From NCBI GenBank assembly GCA_903861005.1, contig CAIOSP010000215.1, positions 1 through 58,628 on the forward strand: a DNA stretch of 58,628 bases, read 5' to 3'. Numbering within the stretch: position 1 is the stretch's first letter; each line of letters starts with the position of its first letter. The stretch comes from an uncultured Pseudomonadota bacterium. GTDB taxonomy: Bacteria; Myxococcota_A; UBA796; GCA-2862545. Made by a program: the position numbers and the translations under genes. The notes beneath the pieces are model-generated. The model made no database searches. It saw nothing but the letters and a program-made list of their open reading frames with translations, and was not told the origin of the DNA. Of the stretch, positions 43,554 through 51,493 are shown piece after piece.

Positions 43554-44399
43554 TCACACGTCTCGCTGGACGGTGTAGTTGGCGAGCTCGATCAGCGTCT
43601 TGGGGAACGGCAGCTTCTTCACGGCGGCGATCGCCTCGTCCGCCACGGCGCGGGCGCGGCGGCGCGTCTCGGGCACGCCGAGCAGCTTCACGTAGCTGGG
43701 CGGACCGTTCGGCTTGTCGTCCTGGTCGGCGTCGAGCACGTCGTCGGCGAGCTGGAAGGCCAAGCCCACCTTGGCGCCGTACTCCGACAAGATCGCGCGC
43801 TGGGCGTCGCTCGCGTCACCGGCCATGCCGCCCATCAGCACCGCGGCGCGGATGAGCGCGCCGGTCTTGAGCGCGTGCACGCGCTGCAGCGTGTCGATGT
43901 CCTTGATGGTGGAGCCCAAGGTGACGTCGGCCACCTGACCGCCGACCATGCCGCGCCAGCCCGCCGCGCGCGACAGCTCGAGCACCCACGCCACGCGTGT
44001 CTCGGCGGGCACGTCGGCTTCGGCCAGGATGGCGAAGGCGTCGGTCAGCAGGGCGTCGCCGACCAAGAGCGCCGTGCCCTCGTCGAACGCCTTGTGCACC
44101 GTGGGTCGGCCGCGGCGCATGTCGTCGTTGTCCATGCACGGCATGTCGTCGTGGACGAGGCTGTAGGTGTGGACCAGCTCCACCGCCGCCGCCGCGGGCA
44201 TGGCGAGGTCCATTCGACCACCGACCGACTCACACGCGGCGACCGCCAGCAGCGGGCGCACGCGCTTGCCGCCGCCGAACACCGGGTAGCGCATGGGCGC
44301 CACAAACGACGTGGGCCACGCGTCACGCCAGCGCGGCTCCAAGAAGGCGTCGAAGCGCCGACGGACGATCTCGCTCCACGCGTTCAACTCACCAGCCAT
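43554..44399 (-). CDS. ispA: Polyprenyl (farnesyl/geranyl) diphosphate synthase
   Basis: 281 residues. The first Asp-rich motif is DDMPCMDNDD (the bacterial FPP-synthase form with two extra residues) and the second DDVLDADQDD; GGKRVRP, VHTYSLVHDDMP and the GGQVADV helix are also present. The length and the four residues between Asp pairs indicate short-chain (C15-C20) products. It feeds isoprenoid synthesis such as quinones and undecaprenyl carriers. It is 97 bp after the ExbD fusion gene and 31 bp before tlyA on the same strand. Confidence 0.94.
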   Translation of the reverse strand: MAGELNAWSEIVRRRFDAFLEPRWRDAWPTSFVAPMRYPVFGGGKRVRPLLAVAACESVGGRMDLAMPAAAAVELVHTYSLVHDDMPCMDNDDMRRGRPTVHKAFDEGTALLVGDALLTDAFAILAEADVPAETRVAWVLELSRAAGWRGMVGGQVADVTLGSTIKDIDTLQRVHALKTGALIRAAVLMGGMAGDASDAQRAILSEYGAKVGLAFQLADDVLDADQDDKPNGPPSYVKLLGVPETRRRARAVADEAIAAVKKLPFPKTLIELANYTVQRDV

Positions 44400-44496
44400 G
44401 GCTGCTCCGGGGCGGGCCGACTAACCCGCGGAACCGGGTACCGGGGCTGCAAGTCGCACGCCACATCCGGTCTTGCGGACCGCCGACGCCGCGTGC

Positions 44497-45294
44497 CTAG
44501 CCCGGCGAGAACAACAGCGGGTAGTGGATGCGCGCCGTGTGCTGCTCGCCCAGCGGGGCGTAGCGGACGTTGGGTACCAGCGCGAGGATGCAGGCGTCCA
44601 GCTCAGGCGCCGCCATGGTGCTGGACACGATGCCGTAGTCCATGATCTGACCCTGCGGGCCGACGTCCACGCTGACCAGCAGGCGGCCAGAGGCCAGCGC
44701 CGGGTTGGCGGTGAGCGCCAGGTCGTAGCAGCCGCGCACCTGGCCCATGATGGGCTCGAACGCGTCCGCGGCCTGCTTCTCCGTCATCCACTGGCCGCCG
44801 TCGGCGCCGGCGCTGACGCCGGGGGAGCCGGGACGCACGCCGCGCGGCAGGGCGCCGCTCGCGACCGACGTGGCCCCCGTGGGGCCCTCGGGCTTGAGCT
44901 TGGCGAACGAGACCTTCTCGGCGCCGGCTTCCTTCACGTGGTCGACCATGTCGATCACCACGCCGAAGTTGAGCTTGGCGGCGGCGTCGACGAACACGGT
45001 CTTGTTGGTCATGCCGCGCAGGCGGAGCGTGACCTCGCCAAACAGGCGGTCCTTGTCCATGATCGTGCGGTTGAGCGCGATCGTGTCGTCCTCGTACATG
45101 GCGACGACCAGCTGCTCGGCGTTGGGGTCCGGCGGCGGGGGGTTCTCGACCTTGGCGGGGAGCTTGACGCCCAGCTGCTCCACCTTGATGGGGATGCTCA
45201 CCATCATGATGATGAGCACAACCAACACGATGTCGATCAGCGGGGTCATGTTGATGTCGGAGAAGGAGGCCTTCCCACCAAGCTTGGCGCCCAC
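44497..45294 (-). CDS. ExbD/TolR protein fused to an AgmX-like C-terminal domain
   Basis: GTG 45294, one base past the upstream exbD stop. Residues 1-135 form an ExbD protein: the membrane helix has the proton-channel Asp in MTPLIDIVLVVLIIMMV, then a periplasmic region (ALNRTIMDKDRLFGEV, KVSFAKLKPEG). A linker leads to an additional domain of about 90 residues (AFEPIMGQVRGCYDLALTANPAL to NVRYAPLGEQHTARIHYPLLF). It matches the C-terminal domain of the AgmX-like protein at 11227, with the same CYDxAL and late Cys. Standard ExbD is about 140 residues; this one is 265. The fusion would bring an outer-envelope contact domain directly to the stator. Confidence 0.88.
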   Translation of the reverse strand: MGAKLGGKASFSDINMTPLIDIVLVVLIIMMVSIPIKVEQLGVKLPAKVENPPPPDPNAEQLVVAMYEDDTIALNRTIMDKDRLFGEVTLRLRGMTNKTVFVDAAAKLNFGVVIDMVDHVKEAGAEKVSFAKLKPEGPTGATSVASGALPRGVRPGSPGVSAGADGGQWMTEKQAADAFEPIMGQVRGCYDLALTANPALASGRLLVSVDVGPQGQIMDYGIVSSTMAAPELDACILALVPNVRYAPLGEQHTARIHYPLLFSPG

Positions 45295-45295
45295 G

Positions 45296-45706
45296 TCACT
45301 GCTCCTTGGAGGCGGCGATGAGCACGCTGGTGAAGTGGTTGTCCGCCAACACGTCCATCAACTCCCGGACCTGACCGTACTCCAGGCCCTTGTCGGCCTT
45401 GAGCAGGATGGAGCGCTCCGGGTTCTTTTGGTACTCCGCGTTGATCGCGTCGATGATCGTGTCCTTGTCCACCGACTCGTTCCCCACGTACCAGCCCTTG
45501 GTGAGCGTGGCGGAGATGGTGATGAACTGGCCGTCATCGTTCGACGGGAGGGTCTGCGTGGCCTTGGGGAGGTCAACCGGGAGGCCCGACTGGAGCATCG
45601 GCGTGATGACCATGAAGACCACGAGCAGCACCAGCACCACGTCGATGAGCGGCGTGACGTTGATGTCCGAGATCGGACCGCTGCGTGACCCGAGCTGCGC
45701 GCTCAT
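45296..45706 (-). CDS. ExbD/TolR biopolymer transport protein
   Basis: A 136-residue protein of normal ExbD length. The single helix carries the conserved Asp in VTPLIDVVLVLLVVFMVI, and the periplasmic domain has SILLKADKGLEYGQVRELMDVL, a typical ExbD ending. It lies between the ExbB-like gene (4-base gap) and the ExbD fusion (1-base gap). Two different ExbD subunits with one ExbB is a pattern seen in Myxococcota motor and transport complexes. Confidence 0.93.
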   Translation of the reverse strand: MSAQLGSRSGPISDINVTPLIDVVLVLLVVFMVITPMLQSGLPVDLPKATQTLPSNDDGQFITISATLTKGWYVGNESVDKDTIIDAINAEYQKNPERSILLKADKGLEYGQVRELMDVLADNHFTSVLIAASKEQ

Positions 45707-45710
45707 GGAC

Positions 45711-46451
45711 TTAGGCCTGGCCGCGCTTCTGGAGGAGCTTCTCGGCCCAGTCGATGAAGTCCGCCTCGGAGCTGGCGAGCTCCTCGGTGAACTTGTCGAT
45801 GCGGGTGTTGAAGTAGTTGAAGACCCACACGCCGACGACGGCCACCGCGATGCCGAAGGCGGTGGTGATCAGCGCCTCCGAGATGCCGGCCGAGATGCCT
45901 GCGAGGCCGGCGCCGCCCTGGGTGGCCATGCCGGAGAAGGCGTTGATGACGCCCGTGGTGGTGCCGAACAGGCCGACGAACGGCGCCGTGGAGCCGACAG
46001 TGGCGAGCAGCGACATGCCGCGGCGGAGCTTGGAGACCTCCTGGCCGCTCGCCTTGGAGACCGCGCGGTGCGCGTTCTCGATGCCGTGGCGGTCCGAGCG
46101 CTCGTTCATCTCAACCAGGCCCGCGCGGAGAAGGGCGCCCAGGTACGACGCCTTGTAGGCCTCGTTCTTGGTGACGGTCAGGGCCGCGGCGAGGTCGTTC
46201 TTCTGCAGGTGCGGGACGATCTCAGCGGCCAGCAGGCGCGACTGCGACGTGGCCTTGCCGAACGCGATCATGCGCTCGATGGCGACCAGCACGACCATCA
46301 CCAGCATGACGCCGAGCATGACGATGACGACCTTGGCCACGGGACCAGCGTCGGTCCACATGCCGGACATGCTGAACGTGTGGCTGGCCTCGGGGGCAGC
46401 AGCGGCTGCTTCCTGAGCGATCGCGGTGGTGACGAGCAGGAGGAGGTTCAT
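45711..46451 (-). CDS. MotA/TolQ/ExbB proton channel family protein
   Basis: ATG 46451 gives 246 residues. It has an N-terminal short hydrophobic leader, a helix at about 40-62 (VAKVVIVMLGVMLVMVVLVAI), the cytoplasmic loop with a family-typical GIENAHRAVSKASGQEVSKLRRGMSLLATVGSTAPFVGLFGTTTGVINAF block, and a final helix pair (ALITTAFGIAVAVVGVWVFNYF). It assembles with ExbD to turn proton flow into motion or conformational energy for the TonB-like partner encoded upstream. Confidence 0.93.
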   Translation of the reverse strand: MNLLLLVTTAIAQEAAAAAPEASHTFSMSGMWTDAGPVAKVVIVMLGVMLVMVVLVAIERMIAFGKATSQSRLLAAEIVPHLQKNDLAAALTVTKNEAYKASYLGALLRAGLVEMNERSDRHGIENAHRAVSKASGQEVSKLRRGMSLLATVGSTAPFVGLFGTTTGVINAFSGMATQGGAGLAGISAGISEALITTAFGIAVAVVGVWVFNYFNTRIDKFTEELASSEADFIDWAEKLLQKRGQA

Positions 46452-46622
46452 CGAGCTTCCATCGTTGGTGCTTGCGTCAGGGCAGGAACGTTCAGAGACG
46501 GGGAGGTCGCCGCGATTAACCGGTCCGACCAGGAGATCGAGTCTCGGAGATGTCAGGGTTCGACGCCTTCCAAGGCTCAAAGGATCCGCACGGCCACGCA
46601 GCGCGCGCCGGCGGAGGGGGCA

Positions 46623-47372
46623 TCAGCCGCCGCCGGGCAGCACGTACTTGATCAAGACGACCGTCTGGACCGCGGCCTTGATGCCGTTGTCCTTGTACGG
46701 GTACGTCCGCGACGACATCAGCGCCTCGCGCGTGCCGTCGAAGAAGATCTGGGGGCAGCCGTCCACCGTGACCTTGGTGGGCACGCCGTCTGCGCTGATG
46801 GTGATGATGGCCTTGCAGGACTGGTCGCCCAGGCCCAGGCCGAGCGCGGCCTTGGGGTACTCGGGCTTGACCAGCTTCTTCCACTCGATCTTGGACTGGT
46901 GAACCACCTTGACGCCGTCGCCGCCGAGCTGACCGCCCAGCACGCCGCCAACCACGCCGCCGTTCACGCCGCCGACCACACCGCCCGCCACGCCGCCGAC
47001 CACGCCGCCTTCGACACCGGCGGGCTTCACGTCCGACTTGACCTCGTCCTTGATCTCAGGCTTGAGCTCCTGGGGGTCCTGCATCTCGTCCGGGCTGGGC
47101 GTGGTGTCGTCCTGGCTCTCGTCCTGGGCGCCGGCCGAGGGGGGCGGCGGAGGCGGAGGCGGAGGCGCCTCAAGGCCCGGGTCCTCGGGCAGCTCGACCT
47201 CGACGATCTCGGCGTCCACCGGGGTGGGCGCGACCATCTCTTTGATGGTGTAGAGCGTCTTCACGAACAACGCGCCCGCGATCACGCCGGCGAGCAGGGT
47301 GGCGATGCCAACCGACTGCGCCTGGCGCTTCAGCGCTTCGTCATCGATGTTGCGGCCGACCGAGTCGAACAT
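46623..47372 (-). CDS. TonB-like energy-transducing protein with Gly/Val repeats
   Basis: ATG 47372 yields 249 residues. It has one N-terminal helix (SVGIATLLAGVIAGALFV), a Pro-rich segment (EAPPPPPPPPP), an acidic linker, then about eight GGVVGGVA/N-type repeats near residues 125-155. A TonB C-terminal domain follows (KPEYPKAALGLG, CKAIITISADGVPTKVTVDGCP, PYKDNGIKA). The Cys pair in this domain recurs in myxobacterial relatives. As first gene of the ExbB-ExbD operon it would pass energy to the outer membrane. It is divergent from the helicase gene over a 213-bp promoter region. Confidence 0.85.
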   Translation of the reverse strand: MFDSVGRNIDDEALKRQAQSVGIATLLAGVIAGALFVKTLYTIKEMVAPTPVDAEIVEVELPEDPGLEAPPPPPPPPPSAGAQDESQDDTTPSPDEMQDPQELKPEIKDEVKSDVKPAGVEGGVVGGVAGGVVGGVNGGVVGGVLGGQLGGDGVKVVHQSKIEWKKLVKPEYPKAALGLGLGDQSCKAIITISADGVPTKVTVDGCPQIFFDGTREALMSSRTYPYKDNGIKAAVQTVVLIKYVLPGGG

Positions 47373-47552
47373 GGGGGCTCCCCGCGGGGCGCGCGGATCT
47401 ACTCCGATCGCCTTGGACGCGCCGTACCGCAAGCTGAGAACGACGATTGGACGCAACGCTTACAGGCCCGGATCCAGGCCCGCGCCCCCCCATCACGGCG
47501 TCAACAGCGGGTCGAACGGCAATTTCCAAGTCAGTACGGGGCTTCACACCGA

Positions 47553-47577
47553 AAGGGGGATAGACCCGGCCCCCCTT
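47553..47577 (+). promoter_or_regulatory. 5'-UTR hairpin just upstream of the helicase ribosome site
   Basis: AAGGGGG and CCCCCTT can pair (7 bp, 11-base loop). The structure ends right before GAGG (47578-47581) and ATG 47586. It could influence ribosome access or transcript stability. Confidence 0.4.
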
Positions 47578-47585
47578 GAGGTCCC

Positions 47586-48908
47586 ATGTCCTTCGCCGAC
47601 TTGTCCCTGTCCGAGCCCATCGTCCGCGCCGTGCTCGCTGAGGGCTACACCCAGCCCACCCCCATCCAGCGGGACGCCATCCCCCACGTGCTCGCCGGCA
47701 AGGACCTGTTGGGCATCGCCCAGACCGGCACGGGCAAGACCGCCGCGTTCGCGCTGCCCGTCCTGCACCGCCTGGGCAGCGTCCCCGCGGGCGTTCGTCC
47801 CGTCCGCTGCCTGGTCCTGGCCCCCACCCGTGAGCTGGCCGCCCAGATCGGCGAGAGCTTCGGCACCTACGGCAAGCACACCGGCCTGACCAACACCGTC
47901 ATCTTTGGCGGCGTGGGCCAGGACAGCCAGGTGCGCGCGCTCCGCCGCGGCGTCGACGTCCTCGTCGCCACGCCGGGCCGCCTGATCGACCTGATCAACC
48001 AGCGCCTGGTGGATCTGTCCAAGGTGTCGGTCCTGATCCTGGACGAGGCCGACCGCATGCTCGACATGGGCTTCGTCCGCGACGTCCGCAAGATCGTCGA
48101 GAAGGTGCCCACCGCCCGCCAGACCCTGCTCTTCTCGGCCACCATGCCCGCGGAGATCGTGTCGCTGTCCAAGTCGATCCTCAAGGACCCGGTGCGGGTC
48201 GAGGTCACGCCGGTCGCCACCACCGTGGAGCGCATCCGCCAGCACGTGCTGTTCGTCGAGAAGGAGAACAAGCGCCTGCTGCTGTCGGAGATCCTCAAGC
48301 GCCCCGCCATCAAGCGCGCGATCGTGTTCACGCGCACCAAGCACGGCGCCGACCGCGTGGTCAAGCAGCTGGAGGTCGACGGCGTCACCGCCATGGCCAT
48401 CCACGGCAACAAGTCGCAGAACGCGCGCGAGCGCGCGCTCGGCTCGTTCAAGGCCGGCACCACCAAGGTGCTCGTCGCCACCGACATCGCGGCCCGCGGC
48501 ATCGACATCGACGAGATCAGCCACGTCGTGAACTACGAGCTGCCCAACATCCCCGAGTCCTACGTGCACCGCATCGGCCGCACGGCGCGCGCGGGCGCGG
48601 ACGGCATCGCCCTGTCCTTCTGCGACCGCGAGGAGACCGAGTTCCTGCGCGACATCCAGAAGCTGATCGGCATGAAGATCGAGGTGGTCGAGAACCACCC
48701 TTATCGTGGCACCTTTGACGCCAACACGCGCACGCCCCCTGCCCCCAAGCAGCCGCAGCAGCAGCGCGGTCGCCCGGGCGGCACCAGCCGCACCGGCGGC
48801 GGCGGCGGCGGTCGTCCTGCGGGCGGCGGCGGTCGTCCTGCGGGCGGCGGCGGCGGCGGACGCCCCGGCCACGGCGGGCGCGGCTCGCAGGGCCCTCGCG
48901 GGCGCTAG
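47586..48908 (+). CDS. rhlE: DEAD-box RNA helicase, RhlE type
   Basis: 440 residues with all core motifs in order: Q motif ([26 protein letters not shown]), [24 protein letters not shown] ([13 protein letters not shown]), SAT, the second RecA domain with [11 protein letters not shown] and [10 protein letters not shown]. The tail (after about residue 375) is rich in Gly/Arg/Pro, an RNA-binding feature of RhlE-like enzymes. They unwind short rRNA or mRNA duplexes and are often cold-induced. A hairpin sits before the ribosome site and a shared terminator follows. Confidence 0.93.
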   Translation: MSFADLSLSEPIVRAVLAEGYTQPTPIQRDAIPHVLAGKDLLGIAQTGTGKTAAFALPVLHRLGSVPAGVRPVRCLVLAPTRELAAQIGESFGTYGKHTGLTNTVIFGGVGQDSQVRALRRGVDVLVATPGRLIDLINQRLVDLSKVSVLILDEADRMLDMGFVRDVRKIVEKVPTARQTLLFSATMPAEIVSLSKSILKDPVRVEVTPVATTVERIRQHVLFVEKENKRLLLSEILKRPAIKRAIVFTRTKHGADRVVKQLEVDGVTAMAIHGNKSQNARERALGSFKAGTTKVLVATDIAARGIDIDEISHVVNYELPNIPESYVHRIGRTARAGADGIALSFCDREETEFLRDIQKLIGMKIEVVENHPYRGTFDANTRTPPAPKQPQQQRGRPGGTSRTGGGGGGRPAGGGGRPAGGGGGGRPGHGGRGSQGPRGR

Positions 48909-48924
48909 CCCCCAAAATGAAGAA

Positions 48925-48955
48925 GGCGCCTGGGACCGCTCGGGTCGCAGGCGCC
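48925..48955. terminator. Bidirectional intrinsic terminator
   Basis: Stem GGCGCCTG-G-GACC / GGTC-G-CAGGCGCC (12 pairs, one mismatch) flanked by AAAATGAAGAA on one side and TGTTTC on the other, placed between convergent helicase and desaturase stops. Both flanks give modest U-runs. Confidence 0.8.
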
Positions 48956-48978
48956 TGTTTCAAGCCGACCGGCTGCCG

Positions 48979-49953
48979 CTAGATGATCGCCGAGTTCACG
49001 CCGGCTTCGGTCGCTTCGACTTCACCGGTGATGGTGGTGGCGAAGGACGGCGGGGCGTCGCTGGGCGGGTCGTACGCGGCGCGGCCGACCTGCTGCGTGC
49101 CGACCGACGGGATGAACGGCGCCACGATGTACTGGCGGAAGCAGAAGGCCCAGAAGCTGTAGTGGACCAGGCGCGGGTCGATGTGGGGCGTCAGGCGGGC
49201 CTGGATCTCAGGCAGCTTGGTCCAGTGGGCGCCGCCAGCCTCGTGGTGCGCCGCGTGCAGGCCGTTGTTGAACAGCATGAAGTTCAGCAGCGGGCTGGTC
49301 CAGCTGCGGCTGTGGTTGGTCTTGGACCACGGGTCCGCGTGGATGTGCTGGATGTAGTTGAAGAACATGATGGTCCACAGCGCGAAGAACGCCGGGATGC
49401 CAAACGCCAGCAACCAGATGCGCAGGCCGACCCAGCCGCCGTACAGCGACACCGCGATGGTGATCATCGTCGCGTGGAAGCCGATCCAGATCGCGTACTG
49501 GGTGACGATCTGCCGGAACAGCTTGGGGTTGGAGGCCCGGGCCTTCTTGATGTAGTCCTGGATGGGCTCGGACTGCCAGTAGCTGGACACGAAGAAGTAC
49601 GTGAACGCGACCGGCCACGTGTGGTTCTTGTTGTAGCGCCAGGTGATGGTCGCATCCCCGGCGCGGTTCACGTAGCGGTGGTGGTTGAGGTTGTGCGTCG
49701 GGACCCACGCGAACGTGGGGTAGCCGTAGAACAAGCTCAGGATGATGCCGAACACCTGGTTCACGCCGCGACTGGTGAAGGTCGGGGTGTGGTTGTGGTT
49801 GTGGGCGATAACGCCCGCGGCGAGCGCGAAGTAGCAACTCACCGGCCACAGCCACCAAGACATGGCGGGGTTGAAGTAGGGCGTGAGCGCGAAGATGAAC
49901 ATCATCGCGACCCACAGCAGGGTCCTTACGTCAGCGGCGTATCGTAGTTTCAT
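48979..49953 (-). CDS. Membrane fatty-acid desaturase
   Basis: ATG 49953 (MKLRYAADVRTL) gives 324 residues with several helices and the three His clusters of diiron membrane desaturases: HNHNH (AHNHNHTP), HNLNHH and HAAHH (GLHAAHHEAG). It would put double bonds into acyl chains, or hydroxylate a lipid, using oxygen and an electron donor; position and substrate cannot be read. It is convergent with the helicase gene across the terminator. The upstream region (49954 on) holds its promoter. Confidence 0.9.
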   Translation of the reverse strand: MKLRYAADVRTLLWVAMMFIFALTPYFNPAMSWWLWPVSCYFALAAGVIAHNHNHTPTFTSRGVNQVFGIILSLFYGYPTFAWVPTHNLNHHRYVNRAGDATITWRYNKNHTWPVAFTYFFVSSYWQSEPIQDYIKKARASNPKLFRQIVTQYAIWIGFHATMITIAVSLYGGWVGLRIWLLAFGIPAFFALWTIMFFNYIQHIHADPWSKTNHSRSWTSPLLNFMLFNNGLHAAHHEAGGAHWTKLPEIQARLTPHIDPRLVHYSFWAFCFRQYIVAPFIPSVGTQQVGRAAYDPPSDAPPSFATTITGEVEATEAGVNSAII

Positions 49954-50543
49954 GGGGCCGCGCTTACCGCAGGTGGAAAGCCGTGGCCAACCCGTCGCGC
50001 CATCGCAGCGCAACTTTGACTCTTCGGCGCCAAACCTACTCTTCGGTCACAATTGCGCGTCGGATCAAATCATGCGAGCAACGCCGATCCCGGCGTGCAA
50101 CGGACCGGCGGCGCGGCTGAAAGCGGCGTTCACAGGCGCCACAAGGGGCGGCAGGACGCGGAGGGGGGAACCGGGGCCTCCAATCGCGGCCGCTGGCGGG
50201 TCACCCGGTGCTGAACATCGCGTCCGGGAGCGCGGGCGCGTCACGCATGTTGCACGCGTCGCCGCGCCGTAGCTGCCTGTCGATGTCCTCCCCCGCCTCG
50301 CCCCGTCACCGAACCGACGAAGTCGCGTTCTTGGTCGGCGATGTGGGCGCTGGGCTGAGCGGTTGGAGCGAACCCCACGCCTTGAGGGGTTGGGTCATGC
50401 CGCGACCTACCCGGTCGGAACGACTCACTCGTCGCGCAGGCGGAAGTCTGGAGCCCTCCCCGCACGCGTCGCGCCGTCCGACGCTACCCGCGTTCACACC
50501 GCATCCGCGCCCCCTGCGGCTCGCGCGCGCGGATGAGGACGCA
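49954..50543. other. Long intergenic region between desaturase and toxin genes
   Basis: 590 bases with no convincing gene. Open frames here show no homologous-looking protein pattern and lack ribosome sites. It must contain the desaturase promoter and probably the toxin-antitoxin promoter; no RNA gene was recognised. Confidence 0.6.
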
Positions 50544-50891
50544 ATGTCGCGACGACGCTGGCGAGACTACGAGACGCGCGCAGGGCGACGGCCAGTACGT
50601 GAGTTCGTGACGCAGCTCTCCGAGGACGCGCGCGTCGAGGTCATCGCGGCGATGAAGGACGTGAAAGACAACGGCCTCGTCGCCGCGCGGCACGTTCGTG
50701 GCGAGATCTACGAGGTGCGCGCAAGCTCCGCAGGCATGGAGTACCGGGTGCTGTTCGCCACGGAAGGCCGGCACCACCATGTGCTCCTCGCGCTCGAGGG
50801 CTTCGACAAGAAGACCCAGAAGACGCCGGTCCATCTGATCGACCTCGCGCTCAAGCGGCTGGCCGACTGGCGTGGTCGAGGTGGGTCGTGA
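50544..50891 (+). CDS. HigB/Gp49-like toxin of the RelE superfamily
   Basis: 115 residues from ATG 50544. The pattern EIYEVRASSAGMEYRVLFATEGRHHHVLLALEGFDKKTQKTP is typical of phage-derived Gp49-like/HigB toxins, ribosome-dependent mRNA nucleases. The C-terminal Lys/Arg (KKTQKTP) lie where catalytic basic residues are expected. It is followed by a helix-turn-helix gene in the toxin-first order usual for HigBA. Toxin activity itself is inferred. Confidence 0.8.
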   Translation: MSRRRWRDYETRAGRRPVREFVTQLSEDARVEVIAAMKDVKDNGLVAARHVRGEIYEVRASSAGMEYRVLFATEGRHHHVLLALEGFDKKTQKTPVHLIDLALKRLADWRGRGGS

Positions 50892-50910
50892 CCACGCGCG
50901 GGTGGTGCGA

Positions 50911-50926
50911 ATACCGAATACGGTAT
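50911..50926. promoter_or_regulatory. Inverted repeat operator between toxin and antitoxin genes
   Basis: ATACCG-AATA-CGGTAT (6-bp arms), followed by TATATCC, stands out as AT-rich in GC-rich surroundings. It is 23 bases before the antitoxin start, suited to binding by the antitoxin dimer and to an internal promoter. Confidence 0.6.
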
Positions 50927-50948
50927 ATCCGTGAGAGGGAGGTGCTTG

Positions 50949-51257
50949 ATGGCGCGAAAGATCGAACCTGACTTCCTCGACGAGATCGTGGAGGAGTCGG
51001 AGCGGACGACGCCGGGCTTCGCGTCCCGCGTCCATGACGCGCTCGACCGTCGCGTGATGGGCCGAGCGCTCGCCGAGCGTCGTCAGGGGCTCGGGCTCTC
51101 CCAGCTGGAGGTTGCTCGACGCATGCAGACCTCGCAGCCGGCGGTGAGTCGGCTGGAAGCGGGTGGCGATGTCCGCGTGTCGACGCTGACCCGCTACCTG
51201 CACGTCCTGGGCATCCCGGCGGACTGGCCGGAGCGGGTGGTGTTGGCGACGTCGTAG
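50949..51257 (+). CDS. HigA-like antitoxin, XRE-family regulator
   Basis: ATG 50949 with GGGAGG upstream gives 102 residues. The Cro/C1-type helix-turn-helix is LGLSQLEVARRMQTSQPAVSRLEAGGDVRVSTLTRYLHVLG (about residues 49-89). The N-terminal helical segment would bind the toxin. It has the size of HigA antitoxins and sits 57 bases after the toxin gene. The inverted repeat just before it is the likely autoregulatory site. Confidence 0.85.
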   Translation: MARKIEPDFLDEIVEESERTTPGFASRVHDALDRRVMGRALAERRQGLGLSQLEVARRMQTSQPAVSRLEAGGDVRVSTLTRYLHVLGIPADWPERVVLATS

Positions 51258-51493
51258 ACGCGCGCCGGAACCCGAGGCGATCAGCTTGGGCGAGACGGAG
51301 CCGATCCCTTTGGCCGAGCTACTCGATCTCAAGGAATCTTTCCCACGGCTCGGACGGTAGGGGGTGCCGCGCCCCGTCGTGCGTCTGTCTCGCGGCCATC
51401 CAACAGCCGAAGGCGACCGAGCCGCCTCATCTGACTTGACCCTTTGAAACTCCACCCGTATACAGTTCACTTGCCAACAGCGAGAAGCCGACG

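Noticed and set aside
46930-47010. Short tandem DNA repeat suspected as a CRISPR or minisatellite
   Set aside because: It is the in-frame Gly/Val repeat of the TonB-like gene, with no spacer structure.
50208-50543. Extended N-terminal reading of the toxin gene
   Set aside because: The extra residues are Arg/Pro/Ser-rich without pattern; the toxin family length fits the start at 50544.
51259-51360. Short coding-like stretch after the antitoxin (ends ELLDLKESFPRLGR)
   Set aside because: Protein-like but has no start codon, ribosome site or recognised family; could be a decayed gene end, not enough to call.
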